In this document: one piece after another, positions 15,744 to 24,755 of the stretch | Layout of the letters: each line of letters begins with the position of its first letter | Position numbering within the stretch: position 1 is the first letter of the stretch | Assembly (NCBI GenBank): GCA_947496065.1 | Contig: CANMBF010000005.1 | Location: 39,283-103,282, forward strand | DNA: 64,000 nucleotides | Origin: Bacteroidota bacterium | Lineage (GTDB): Bacteria; Bacteroidota; Bacteroidia; NS11-12g; UBA955 | Direction of reading: 5' to 3' | The notes under the pieces: generated by a model | The model's input: the letters and a program-made list of their open reading frames with translations, nothing else | Database searches by the model: none | Told to the model about the DNA's origin: nothing | Position numbers and translations under genes: made by a program

Positions 15744-18176
15744 ATGAAATCAATTTTTACACTTGTATTGGCCTTGTTCGCGCTTTCAAGTTATGCGCAG
15801 CTAGATGGCACTCATATTCATTATTTGGCAGATCCTGAAGGGGCCGAACGTCCACACAGCATCGACATTACCCACATGAAATTAGAAGTTTCATTTGTGC
15901 CTACCGAAGGCAAAGTCATAGGCCGAGTAACCCATGAATTTACAACCATTCAAAATGGCATCGACACTTTGTTTTTCGACGGACCTGGCATTAATATATT
16001 GGCCGCTCAACTCGACAACCAAGACTTAAGTTTTTATACCAATGCAGAAGGTGTAGTGGTAAAATTCAAAAAGAAAATGAATTGGGACGAGAAACACAGC
16101 ATCACCTTTAGCTATAATGCAACCCCTAAAAGAGGTATTTATTTTATCGGCTGGAATGAGCCTGAAAACTATGGCACAGCTGATATTACGTATATCCGTA
16201 AACAAATATGGACCCAAGGTCAAGGTACCGATAACCGCTACTGGATACCCATGTACGATTGTTTAAATGACAAATTTATTACCGAGACTGTTGTTACCAT
16301 TGACACCAAATACAAAGTATTGTCGAACGGAAAACGTTTGAACGTTGAACAAAATACCAATGGTACCACGACTTGGCACTATACCATGGAGAAACCACAT
16401 GCAGGTTACTTATTGATGTTGGGCATTGGCAATTATAATATTAAAGAGAGTAGAACAAAACGCGGTACATTGGTTCAATTTTGGTATTATCCAGAATTTA
16501 AAGATCGTGTTGAACTTACAAGCTTGCACACCGAACGCATGATTGAATTGTTGGAAGAAACCACTGGCACGCCATACGCTTGGGGCAGTACGTATGCGCA
16601 AATTATGGTTCAGAACTTCCTCTATGGCGCAATGGAAAATACCGGCGCTACCGTCTTTGGCGATTTTTTTACAGTAGATGCTAGAGCCTTTAAAGACAGA
16701 AATTACATGGGTGTGAATTGCCATGAATTAACCCACCAATGGTTTGGTGATTTGGTAACTGCCAGAGGCACTGCCGACCACTGGCTGCAAGAAAGTTTTG
16801 CCACCTTTTTTCCTAAATTATTTTTTAAAGAATTGGATGGCTATGATGCCTACCAATGGTCGTTAAGAGGCGAATACAATGCCGCCTTGGCGCAAAGTGA
16901 AATTGACAATTATCCAGTAAGACATACAAGAGCTGGCAGCAGCAGACACTATCCAAAAGGAAGCGCTGTTTTGAGCATGTTGCATTACCAATTAGGCGAT
17001 GATAATTTTACCCGTTTTATTCAACATTATTTAGCGGTGAACGGCTATAAAAATGTAGAGACTTGGGATTTTCAAAAAGCTTTGAAAGACAAATTGGGTA
17101 TGAACTACGATTGGTTTTTTGATGAGTGGATTCACCGCGGTGGCGAGCCTCATTACAAGGTTAATTACAGATCAGAAAAATATGCCACCTACTTTAGTGT
17201 GCAACAAACACATAAAACCGATGGCCATATTCGCTATTTTAAAATGCCAATGGTATTTGCCTTGTATTTTAAGAATGGCAATGTTTATAGAGACACCATC
17301 ATGGTGATGGATTCGGCTTCACAAGTGATTCGCATACCAAATAAAAATGGTGAAGAAATTGCTTTTGCGCTCATTGATGAAGAAAGCAGAGTGATGAAAA
17401 AAATGGATTTCAAAAAAGAGAAGGAAGAATTAATGGCCCAAGCAGCGAATGCCAAATTCATGATCGATCGCTACGATGCCATTGTCGGATTAAGTACCAC
17501 CCCCCTAGCTGAAAAAACAGCCTTTTTACAGGCCCGTTATGCAGCCGAAAAACACTTTGGGATTCGCGCAGAGATTGCGAAACAATTGGCCAACCAAAAA
17601 TCATTGAACAAATGGTATGGTAGCAATATCGTAAAAGACCGCGCAGAAGTTAAGAATGCCTTTATGGCGGCCGACACAATTGTGACAGAACAACAATCCC
17701 TTTTTGCTTTGTTGTTGCAAGATAGCAGCTATGCAGTGGTTGAAAATGCTTTAGATAAGTTAATGAAGTGTAAAGACATTGCTGATAAAGAAAAACAAAA
17801 ATACTTGGCCACTATCAGTAATGTGTATGGCTTAAACAACAATGTGCGTACTAAATATTTAGAATATTGCTTGCTATATAATACGAACATCGATGCGAAA
17901 GCTGAGTTAACTAAACTTTGCGGTCCAACTTACGAATTCAGAACAAGAGTAAATGCGGCCAATGCATTGAAAAGACAAAAGGTCTGCGATGAAGCGATTG
18001 TAAGAAATTTAATCAAAGCTGCACTGACATACAATGGAAGACTCTCTGGCCCATGTGGCGATGTGTTAAAAGCATTCAAAAAGGATGCAACCTTTAATGC
18101 CATGATTCAAAAATATATTAGTAGCTTAACTTCTGAAGAGCAAGAGCGTTTGAAAAAGGCTGAGATCAAAGACTAA
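15744..18176 (+). CDS. M1 family zinc aminopeptidase, exported
   Basis: Periplasmic or surface aminopeptidase of the gluzincin M1 family. A signal peptide (residues 1-18, ending SSYAQ) is followed by the N-terminal beta domain, then the catalytic domain with the substrate-binding GAMEN motif (295-299) and zinc motif HELTH (327-331) with the third ligand Glu350. Asp/Trp-rich DWFFDEWIHRGGEPHY marks the end of the catalytic part. The C-terminal 250 residues are helical repeats. At 810 residues it lacks an evident T9SS sorting tail. Own promoter element and a strong terminator 22 nt after the stop show a monocistronic unit. Confidence 0.94.
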   Translation: MKSIFTLVLALFALSSYAQLDGTHIHYLADPEGAERPHSIDITHMKLEVSFVPTEGKVIGRVTHEFTTIQNGIDTLFFDGPGINILAAQLDNQDLSFYTNAEGVVVKFKKKMNWDEKHSITFSYNATPKRGIYFIGWNEPENYGTADITYIRKQIWTQGQGTDNRYWIPMYDCLNDKFITETVVTIDTKYKVLSNGKRLNVEQNTNGTTTWHYTMEKPHAGYLLMLGIGNYNIKESRTKRGTLVQFWYYPEFKDRVELTSLHTERMIELLEETTGTPYAWGSTYAQIMVQNFLYGAMENTGATVFGDFFTVDARAFKDRNYMGVNCHELTHQWFGDLVTARGTADHWLQESFATFFPKLFFKELDGYDAYQWSLRGEYNAALAQSEIDNYPVRHTRAGSSRHYPKGSAVLSMLHYQLGDDNFTRFIQHYLAVNGYKNVETWDFQKALKDKLGMNYDWFFDEWIHRGGEPHYKVNYRSEKYATYFSVQQTHKTDGHIRYFKMPMVFALYFKNGNVYRDTIMVMDSASQVIRIPNKNGEEIAFALIDEESRVMKKMDFKKEKEELMAQAANAKFMIDRYDAIVGLSTTPLAEKTAFLQARYAAEKHFGIRAEIAKQLANQKSLNKWYGSNIVKDRAEVKNAFMAADTIVTEQQSLFALLLQDSSYAVVENALDKLMKCKDIADKEKQKYLATISNVYGLNNNVRTKYLEYCLLYNTNIDAKAELTKLCGPTYEFRTRVNAANALKRQKVCDEAIVRNLIKAALTYNGRLSGPCGDVLKAFKKDATFNAMIQKYISSLTSEEQERLKKAEIKD

Positions 18177-18198
18177 ATTCAATACTTAAGTGGATATT

Positions 18199-18227
18199 AA
18201 AAAAGGGGGTTTTTCAACCCCTTTTTT
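18199..18227 (+). terminator. Intrinsic terminator after the M1 aminopeptidase gene
   Basis: Stem GGGGTT / AACCCC (18206-18211 and 18216-18221) with loop TTTC, flanked by a run of A before and six T after. The symmetric A/T flanks would let it work from either side, but only the plus strand has a gene ending here. Confidence 0.92.
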
Positions 18228-18254
18228 AAAACATGATAGGAATCAAGTAAATAA

Positions 18255-18284
18255 ATTTAGAAATTATTTAGAAATATTCTAAAT
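18255..18284 (+). promoter_or_regulatory. Palindromic metalloregulator-type operator upstream of feoAB
   Basis: A perfect inverted repeat ATTTAGAA-ATA-TTCTAAAT at 18266-18284, plus a third half-site ATTTAGAA in direct orientation at 18255-18262, 11 bp (about one helical turn) upstream of the first. The right arm runs into TAAATTGC, a near match to the -7 box, and feoA starts 15 nt later at 18300. The position over the promoter fits repression by an iron-dependent regulator (Fur- or DtxR-like). The identity of the regulator is inferred. Confidence 0.68.
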
Positions 18285-18299
18285 TGCGGCCCTATTTCA

Positions 18300-18521
18300 A
18301 TGACAGCAGCCGATTTAAAAAAAGGAGAGCGCGCAATTATCACAGAAGTGATATACTGCGATTTGCAATGCAAGTTGCTTGAAATGGGCTGTTATTGTGG
18401 CAAGGACATTGAAATGTTATACAAAGCGCCTTTTGGCGATCCCATTGCATTTGACATTGACGGGTACACTTTAGGATTGAGAAAAGAAGAGGCCCTTAAA
18501 TTGATTGTTGAACTTAAATAA
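18300..18521 (+). CDS. feoA: FeoA family ferrous iron transport accessory protein
   Basis: A small SH3-like protein of 73 residues that works with FeoB. The family pattern is visible: an N-terminal LKKGERAIITEV strand, LECKLLEMG-like LQCKLLEMGC, then IEMLYKAPFGDPIAFDIDGYTLGLRKEEA, which matches the conserved G.P...... G....LR..EA ending. ATG start preceded by the palindromic operator. The TAA stop is followed after 1 nt by the FeoB TTG start, so translation is coupled. Confidence 0.92.
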   Translation: MTAADLKKGERAIITEVIYCDLQCKLLEMGCYCGKDIEMLYKAPFGDPIAFDIDGYTLGLRKEEALKLIVELK

Positions 18522-18522
18522 T

Positions 18523-20583
18523 TTGGACGAACTACCCCTTCATATTGTTTTAGTAGGCAATCCGAACACTGGCAAAACCACATTATTTAATACACTTACT
18601 GGGCAAAATCAAAAAGTTAGCAACCTGCCTGGTACCACTATCGAAGAGAAAAAAGGTTTCTTTGATTACGATGGTGTACATGTTAATATCACCGATTTGC
18701 CTGGTACCTACAGTTTGTATCCGAATGGTGAAGACGAGCAAATAACAACGCAATTTTTACTTCAGCATTCAGACAATAAAATAGATGCGATTGTATTTGT
18801 AGCCGATGCGAGCAACCTCGAGCGAAATTTATTGTTGTATACGCAAATAGCCGATCTTGGCGTTCCTACCATTATTGCACTCAACATGCTCGATGTATTA
18901 GAACAAAAACATATTGCCATCGATCTTGGAAAATTATCAGTTGAATTACAAGCTCTAATTTCACCAATCAACGCGCGCAATGGCAATGGCATTAAGCAAT
19001 TAAAAAATACCATCCTCAAAACAAAGCTGGCTGTACAACGCAATTTTTTTAGTCCCACGGAGGAGCAAAAAAAGCTAATTGCTTTGCAAACAACTGAAGA
19101 AACCGACTATACGCGATGGCATATTATTTTCAATCAGTTTAAATACAATAAAATTGAAGGAGAAGCCCGCCAACAGTTTGAAGCTATTGTACCTTTCAGT
19201 GATAAAATAATTGCAGAGGAAACCTCTAAAAGGTTCTCCATCATTCATCCCATCGTTGAAAAAGTAACCCTTAAAAATACTGCCAAAGAAAAAACATTGA
19301 CCCAAAAAATCGATGCAATTCTACTTCATCCAGTATGGGGCTTTCTTATTTTTTTTACGACCCTATTCTTAATTTTTCAATCCATTTTCCGATTGGCAGA
19401 AATTCCAAAAGGTTGGATTGAAGACCTGTTTTCGTGGGTAACTGTAATACTAAAAAACAACTTAACAGATAATACCTTCAGTCAGTTGTTGTGCGATGGC
19501 ATACTGCCGGGTTTAGCTGGTGTAATGGTGTTTTTACCGCAAATCATTATTCTGTTTTTTATATTGGCCTTGTTAGAGGATAGTGGTTATATGACCAGGG
19601 TGAGTTTTATTACCGACCGTTTAATGCGCAAATTTGGCTTGAATGGTAAATCTGTTATTCCATTAATTGGTAGCATGGCCTGCGCCATCCCATCGATTAT
19701 GGCCACCCGCAATATTGAAAATAAAAAAGACCGTCTCATCACAATACTAGTGACTCCATTAATGAGTTGTTCTGCCCGCTTACCTGTTTATACTTTATTA
19801 GCCGGCCTATTATTCATCGAACAAAACAATGCCATTATTGATTTGAGAGGCCTTCTGATTTTAGGCATGTACATTATTGGATTTGTGGTGGCCTTATTAT
19901 TTGCCTTTCTTTTCAAACTCATTTTAAAACAAAAACAACGCAGTTTTTTTGTACTTGAATTGCCTGATTACAGGTTGCCAAAATGGAAAAACATCTCCAT
20001 TACTTTAAAATTAAAAATCAAAGATTTTGTATTTAATGCTGGTAAAATTATTTTAATAGTGAGTGTCATTTTATGGTTTTTAGCGAGCCACGGACCCGCA
20101 AAAAAATTCGAGGCCATTAATCAAAAATACACCAACTATACTTTGGCAGACCGTGCGTTAAAAATCCAATCAGAGCGTTTAGAAGCAAGTTATGCAGGTA
20201 GCCTTGGCAAGACCATAGAACCCGCCATTAAACCGCTCGGATACGATTGGAAAATAGGCATTGCATTGATTACAAGTTTTGCGGCTCGCGAGGTATTTGT
20301 AGGGACTGTTGCTACCATTTACTCAGTGGGCAATGCCGATGACGAATCGGCCATTACAGCTACACTCTCTAAACAAACCAATGGCGAAACTGGCGAAAAA
20401 ACCTATACCATCGCAGTGGTATTATCGCTCTTAATGTTTTATGCTTTTGCCATGCAATGCATCAGCACCATGGCGGTTACTTATAGAGAAACCAAGTCTA
20501 TTAAATGGCCCATCATACAATTCTTATACATGAGTGGATTTGCTTATTTGTTAAGCTTTATTGTGTACCAACTTTTTAAATAG
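18523..20583 (+). CDS. feoB: Ferrous iron transporter FeoB
   Basis: Inner-membrane GTP-gated Fe(II) importer. The G domain shows G1 GNPNTGKTT (residues 12-20), the G2 threonines in PGTTIEEK, G3 DLPGTYS and G4 NMLD. Two Gate regions follow, with DSGYMTRVSFITDRLMRKFGLNGKS split across residues about 350-375, the Cys-containing GSMACAIPSIMATR and the LMSCSARLPVY motif, as expected for the iron path. Three possible TTG starts exist (18505, 18508, 18523); 18523 gives the usual short N-terminus and sits just after the feoA stop. No ATG is available. Its stop abuts the stop of the convergent glycosyltransferase. Confidence 0.96.
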   Translation: MDELPLHIVLVGNPNTGKTTLFNTLTGQNQKVSNLPGTTIEEKKGFFDYDGVHVNITDLPGTYSLYPNGEDEQITTQFLLQHSDNKIDAIVFVADASNLERNLLLYTQIADLGVPTIIALNMLDVLEQKHIAIDLGKLSVELQALISPINARNGNGIKQLKNTILKTKLAVQRNFFSPTEEQKKLIALQTTEETDYTRWHIIFNQFKYNKIEGEARQQFEAIVPFSDKIIAEETSKRFSIIHPIVEKVTLKNTAKEKTLTQKIDAILLHPVWGFLIFFTTLFLIFQSIFRLAEIPKGWIEDLFSWVTVILKNNLTDNTFSQLLCDGILPGLAGVMVFLPQIIILFFILALLEDSGYMTRVSFITDRLMRKFGLNGKSVIPLIGSMACAIPSIMATRNIENKKDRLITILVTPLMSCSARLPVYTLLAGLLFIEQNNAIIDLRGLLILGMYIIGFVVALLFAFLFKLILKQKQRSFFVLELPDYRLPKWKNISITLKLKIKDFVFNAGKIILIVSVILWFLASHGPAKKFEAINQKYTNYTLADRALKIQSERLEASYAGSLGKTIEPAIKPLGYDWKIGIALITSFAAREVFVGTVATIYSVGNADDESAITATLSKQTNGETGEKTYTIAVVLSLLMFYAFAMQCISTMAVTYRETKSIKWPIIQFLYMSGFAYLLSFIVYQLFK

Positions 20584-21525
20584 TTATACAAGGTATCTGT
20601 ATTTCATGATTGGATACCAAACAACAGAAAACAGCAAATCAAAATGAGCGATCTTCTTAAAAAAAGAGAGGCGAGTGAACAAAAGTAAGCGATAGTAATG
20701 CACCATTAAACGGTTGTCTTTTGTTTTAATTGTACTTAAAACCTTTTTTATATTGTTGGCTTCCGACCACTTTACTTTATTAAACTTGTAGAGAAAATTT
20801 TGAAAAACTTTTTTCTGAATGGGCGCTAAATCAAGGTTCATATCTTTCCATTTTAAATCCCAAAGTAAATTGAGTTTTGTTTCAAAATCGTATTTTTCTA
20901 ATTTTTTTTCCAGATTTCTTGACAGGGGCATGTGATACTTATTTAAAAAAGCAGGCACATTTGAAAAATTTTTAGTTTTAGATAAACGGTACCACAATTC
21001 ATAATCTTCCATATAATCGAATTGAGGGTTGTAAAAAATGCTTTCCGCAACATAAAAATTCTTACTTAAAATACTTGGCTGTACCATGCAGTTTTTAAAC
21101 CACAGATGGGCTTTGATTAAATGGCTTTTGGTTGGTAATTTTTTAAACGCGATAATCTTGCTATCTGTTGTAATCCATGTACCTACCACATCAATTTCAG
21201 GATGCTTTTCAAGGAATTCCATTTGTTTTTCAATTCTATCCTTGCCCATCAAATCATCGGCATCTAACCAGGCAATAAATTCGCCCTTTGCTTCCTTTAA
21301 TAAACGGTTTCTAGAATTTGCAATGCCTAAATTTTGTTCATGGTTAATGACTCTAATCTTCCCAAATTTATTAATTTCAGTCGCAGTATAATCAATCGAA
21401 CCATCATTTAATACCAAGATTTCAATATTGGTATAGGTTTGATTCATACAACTTTTAATTGCGATAGCAACTGTTCTATCGGCATTGAATGCTGGAATCA
21501 GAATTGAGACGAGTGGTTGCTGCAT
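20584..21525 (-). CDS. Family 2 glycosyltransferase
   Basis: Inverting GT-A sugar transferase, 313 residues, probably for surface polysaccharide or glycoprotein. It shows the GT2 order: PLVSILIPAFNADRTV (nucleotide-binding strand), LVLNDGSIDYT, NLGIANSRNRLLKEAKGEFIAWLDADD in two parts (the DxD-type metal site LDADD), and DYELWYRLS. The C-terminal 100 residues are basic and aromatic. ATG 21525 (MQQPLVSI) is chosen since GT2 enzymes begin just before this strand; the longer frame is inside the upstream gene. It overlaps that gene by 28 nt, so they are co-transcribed. Acceptor unknown. Confidence 0.88.
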   Translation of the reverse strand: MQQPLVSILIPAFNADRTVAIAIKSCMNQTYTNIEILVLNDGSIDYTATEINKFGKIRVINHEQNLGIANSRNRLLKEAKGEFIAWLDADDLMGKDRIEKQMEFLEKHPEIDVVGTWITTDSKIIAFKKLPTKSHLIKAHLWFKNCMVQPSILSKNFYVAESIFYNPQFDYMEDYELWYRLSKTKNFSNVPAFLNKYHMPLSRNLEKKLEKYDFETKLNLLWDLKWKDMNLDLAPIQKKVFQNFLYKFNKVKWSEANNIKKVLSTIKTKDNRLMVHYYRLLLFTRLSFFKKIAHFDLLFSVVWYPIMKYRYLV

Positions 21526-22502
21526 ACTATTTCTAAATAGTTTGAGGTGTTTGACAAGTCGTATCTTTCGAAAAAATCTTGGTCGGGTAAAACCCATACT
21601 CCACCTTCAATGCAATTATAAGCTTCTTCAATTGAATTTACAATTGCGCTGTTACTTTCTTTCAATAAATCGCCCAAACCGCCACGTTTATAACCAACGA
21701 CTGGCGTATTAACCAACAGACTTTCATGTGCAATTCTGTTCCAACCTTCATTTAAACGAATCAGTGCCAGAGTGCAAGTTGCTTTTGACATAGCTTCGAG
21801 GTAAAATGAGTGGGTTGGAAAATAAACAATTTCATAATTACCATTATACGGTTTAACCTCAGAAATATCGAGGGTTGCAAAATAACAATGGTAGTTTTTT
21901 TCGTTTAAAGATTTTGCCAAATCTGCAATTAAAGGATCATTTTTAGTGCTGTATTGTCCCAAAAAAACAGTGCGTTCTTTTTCAACTTTTCTATAAATTC
22001 CATAGGCTTTCACATCAAAAAAATTGGGAAATAAATACGTATGAGCGATGCACTTTTCGTTTTTAAAATAATCGACCCAATAGGGTGCCACTGCAATCAC
22101 TTTAAAACGCTTGTTTTCTGCTCGAGACAATAGTTTGAATAACCATTGATAATAGATTCCTAACAGACGCGACTTATTATCGGTAGAATCAAAATTATGC
22201 AACACGATCCAAACCTCGTTTTTAGTAAACCAATTCCTAAGAATGGCCGATAACCCTGTCCTTGCTGTCACGATATTGATATTGGCATTGCTTTTAAAAT
22301 ACGCCCAAAACATTAAATCGAGATAACCCAAAAGCGATTTAAACAAGCGAGGCCTTCTAATCAATTGTCCATTCACTTCGCTGCTCCCCGACTTAAAAGC
22401 ACGCAAAGCATCAAACAAACATTTTTCATGTCTATAGCCACCTGTTTTTACAACACCATAACTGATATAATTAATTTGCATGGACTTCAATTCAACTGCC
22501 AC
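21498..22502 (-). CDS. GT-B fold glycosyltransferase (GT4-like)
   Basis: A 334-residue protein whose C-terminal half looks like a retaining GT-B transferase: VFLGQYSTKNDPLI (start of the second Rossmann domain), LALIRLNEGWNRIAHESLLVNTPVVGY (donor-binding region with the conserved Glu), then GGLGDLL. The N-terminal half has INYISYGVVKTGGYRH and VWIVLHNFDS, an acceptor-side Rossmann fold. Divergent from named families. Start ATG 22502 or 22481 (MQINYIS); the latter is closer to family starts. It overlaps the GT2 gene downstream and likely builds the same glycan. Confidence 0.75.
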   Translation of the reverse strand: MAVELKSMQINYISYGVVKTGGYRHEKCLFDALRAFKSGSSEVNGQLIRRPRLFKSLLGYLDLMFWAYFKSNANINIVTARTGLSAILRNWFTKNEVWIVLHNFDSTDNKSRLLGIYYQWLFKLLSRAENKRFKVIAVAPYWVDYFKNEKCIAHTYLFPNFFDVKAYGIYRKVEKERTVFLGQYSTKNDPLIADLAKSLNEKNYHCYFATLDISEVKPYNGNYEIVYFPTHSFYLEAMSKATCTLALIRLNEGWNRIAHESLLVNTPVVGYKRGGLGDLLKESNSAIVNSIEEAYNCIEGGVWVLPDQDFFERYDLSNTSNYLEIVCSNHSSQF

Positions 22503-22613
22503 CGATACAAATTTGCGATATTTATGGCATTCGCATCATATTCCTTATTCACAAATTTTGTAAACGTATAAAAAAGTACATATTATGGCGTCCTAACTTT
22601 CATCATTTTAAGG

Positions 22614-22642
22614 TTGAACTATTTTCCAAATCATTACCTTTG
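22614..22642 (+). promoter_or_regulatory. gpmI: Promoter of gpmI, close to or at a leaderless start
   Basis: TTG at 22614-22616, 18-nt spacer, TACCTTTG at 22635-22642. The gpmI ATG is at 22647, only 4 nt after the -7 box, so the transcript would begin at or beside the start codon. This also shows that the in-frame TTG at 22614 is the -33 element and not a start codon. Confidence 0.68.
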
Positions 22643-22646
22643 CACT

Positions 22647-24173
22647 ATGCAAAAAAAGCAAAAGGCTTTCCTGATGATTTTAGATGGCTGGGGCATTGGC
22701 AAAAAAGATTTTACCGATGCTATCTACAACGCCAATACACCCTATATAGATTCTTTATACCAAACGGCACCAAATACAACGCTTACGACTTTCGGCAATG
22801 CCGTAGGCTTGCCTGTTGGTCAAATGGGCAATAGCGAAGTTGGCCACATGAACCTTGGTGCTGGCAGAATTGTATGGCAACAATTGGCTTTAATTAACAA
22901 ACAATTTGAAGATGGTTCTGCTGCAAAAAACGATACTTTAGAAAGCATTTCAAACTATTGTACTCAAAATAATAAACCCATGCACCTAATTGGTTTAGTG
23001 AGCAATGGTGGTGTGCACAGCAGTTTAGAACACTTGATTCAGCTTTGCAAAATATTTACTGAAAAAGGTATAAAGGAAATCTATATACATGCTTTTACTG
23101 ATGGAAGAGATACCGATCCTCGCAGTGGTAAAAACTTTATTAGCGAATTAGAAACCCGCATCGCCAGTACCAATGCAAAAATCGCTTCGATCATTGGCCG
23201 CTACTACGGCATGGACCGCGACAAACGTTGGGAACGCACTGCTTTGGCTTATCATTTAATGATCAATGGACAAGGCGAACATTACAACACTGCAAGCGAA
23301 GCCATTGATGCCAATTACAAAGCAGGCTTGACAGATGAATTTGTAAAAGGATCGCTTATTTGCGATTCCAACGGTAACCCTATGGCGCAAATAAAAAATG
23401 GTGATGCCGTTTTTTGTTTTAATTTTAGAACGGATAGAGGTCGCCAAATCTCGCAAGTCTTAACCCAAATAGATGTGCCAGAGCAGCAGATGAAAACCAT
23501 GGACATTAACTACACCACCATGACCGAGTACGACGAAACGTACAAGGGCGTTAACATTGTTTTCAAATCGCAACACACCCATAATACACTAGGTGAAATT
23601 TTAAGTAACAATGGATATACGCAATTGCGTTCAGCAGAAACAGAAAAATATCCGCATGTTACTTTCTTTTTTTCAGGCGGTAGAGAACAGGCCTTTGAAG
23701 GTGAAACAAGAATAATGGAACCTTCACCAAAAGTACCCACTTACGATTTACAACCTGAAATGAGTGCAATGCCGCTAACTGAAAAAATATTGTCAGCCAT
23801 TGAAAGCGAAGCCCATGATTTTATTTGTTTGAATTTTGCCAATACCGATATGGTGGGTCATACTGGTGTTTGGGAAGCCATTGTCAAAGCGGCTGAAACC
23901 GTAGATGCTTGTGTGAAAAGAATTGTTGAAAAAGGCTTAGCACATGGCTATCAATTTATCATATTGGCCGACCATGGCAATGCCGATGAAGCGAAGAACC
24001 CTGACGGCACACCTAACACTGCACACAGCATGAATCCTGTGCCTTGCTTTATCATTAGCGACAAGTGCACTCGCATTCCTAACCAAGGTAAATTAGCAGA
24101 TGTAGCACCTACAATTTTAAAACTATTAGGTCTCGAAAAACCTGCTGAAATGGATGGCGACTATTTATTTTAA
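22647..24173 (+). CDS. gpmI: 2,3-bisphosphoglycerate-independent phosphoglycerate mutase
   Basis: Glycolytic enzyme interconverting 3- and 2-phosphoglycerate with two Mn ions. 508 residues, normal length. The first metal aspartate is in LMILDGWGIG (D13) and the phospho-accepting serine in GNSEVGHMNLGAGR (Ser63). The substrate loop includes HAFTDGRDTDPRSG, and the C-terminal metal site is in FANTDMVGHTG and LADHGNADEA. Start ATG 22647 is set by the promoter upstream and the family N-terminus. A lipoprotein gene follows 12 nt later. Confidence 0.96.
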   Translation: MQKKQKAFLMILDGWGIGKKDFTDAIYNANTPYIDSLYQTAPNTTLTTFGNAVGLPVGQMGNSEVGHMNLGAGRIVWQQLALINKQFEDGSAAKNDTLESISNYCTQNNKPMHLIGLVSNGGVHSSLEHLIQLCKIFTEKGIKEIYIHAFTDGRDTDPRSGKNFISELETRIASTNAKIASIIGRYYGMDRDKRWERTALAYHLMINGQGEHYNTASEAIDANYKAGLTDEFVKGSLICDSNGNPMAQIKNGDAVFCFNFRTDRGRQISQVLTQIDVPEQQMKTMDINYTTMTEYDETYKGVNIVFKSQHTHNTLGEILSNNGYTQLRSAETEKYPHVTFFFSGGREQAFEGETRIMEPSPKVPTYDLQPEMSAMPLTEKILSAIESEAHDFICLNFANTDMVGHTGVWEAIVKAAETVDACVKRIVEKGLAHGYQFIILADHGNADEAKNPDGTPNTAHSMNPVPCFIISDKCTRIPNQGKLADVAPTILKLLGLEKPAEMDGDYLF

Positions 24174-24185
24174 AAAATCAAAGCA

Positions 24186-24755
24186 TTGAATTTACACTTT
24201 TCTCCTAAAAAGCTACCGAACACCCTTTTCATCATTACCATGATGGCTCTGTTTGCTTGTCAAAACAAAGTAAAACAACCTTTGAAGCCAATCAATGTAT
24301 TTGACTTCCAAGCGTTTTTTAATTCTGAAATCAAACTATTAAACGACCAACACTTGAGCTTAACAAGGACCATTGTCGACAAAGAAAATGTTTTTTCGAA
24401 TAACGAAAAACAACCCAATTGGGCGAAAGAATTATTGGTGTTTAAATCGTTTTCCTTTATAAAACCGCAACAACGCGACCAATACGAAGTAGATACTTTA
24501 AGGTCAGAAAATGGCATCGTATTTATCACCTATAGCGCCAATAACCCAAGCCTTCAATTGCAGTTGGCCGAAGTAATGTACACCCCTGATAAAACCATCG
24601 AAAAAATAACTTTGGTAGTAAAATCTAACAGCAAAATAAGCGCGAATGATTTAACGTTAACCTATCTCCCGCAAAAGGGATATGGTATCAAAGGGGATGT
24701 CAACTCACGTGTTGCAGGCAATCGCCTAATTGACATCCACGTAGAATGTAATTAA
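24186..24755 (+). CDS. Hypothetical lipoprotein
   Basis: A 189-residue lipoprotein of no recognised family. The N-terminus has basic residues, a hydrophobic stretch (TLFIITMMALFAC) and a lipobox ending LFAC (Cys25), which supports the TTG start at 24186; a start at the internal Met would leave no n-region. The mature part alternates strands (VFITYSA, EKITLVVKS, DLTLTYLP) and could be a small beta domain. Linked to gpmI by 12 nt. Its TAA stop shares TTAA with the stop of the convergent membrane protein gene. Confidence 0.65.
   Translation: MNLHFSPKKLPNTLFIITMMALFACQNKVKQPLKPINVFDFQAFFNSEIKLLNDQHLSLTRTIVDKENVFSNNEKQPNWAKELLVFKSFSFIKPQQRDQYEVDTLRSENGIVFITYSANNPSLQLQLAEVMYTPDKTIEKITLVVKSNSKISANDLTLTYLPQKGYGIKGDVNSRVAGNRLIDIHVECN

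Noticed and set aside
22614..22646. TTG at 22614 as the start of gpmI
   Set aside because: It is the -33 promoter box; the family N-terminus begins at ATG 22647.
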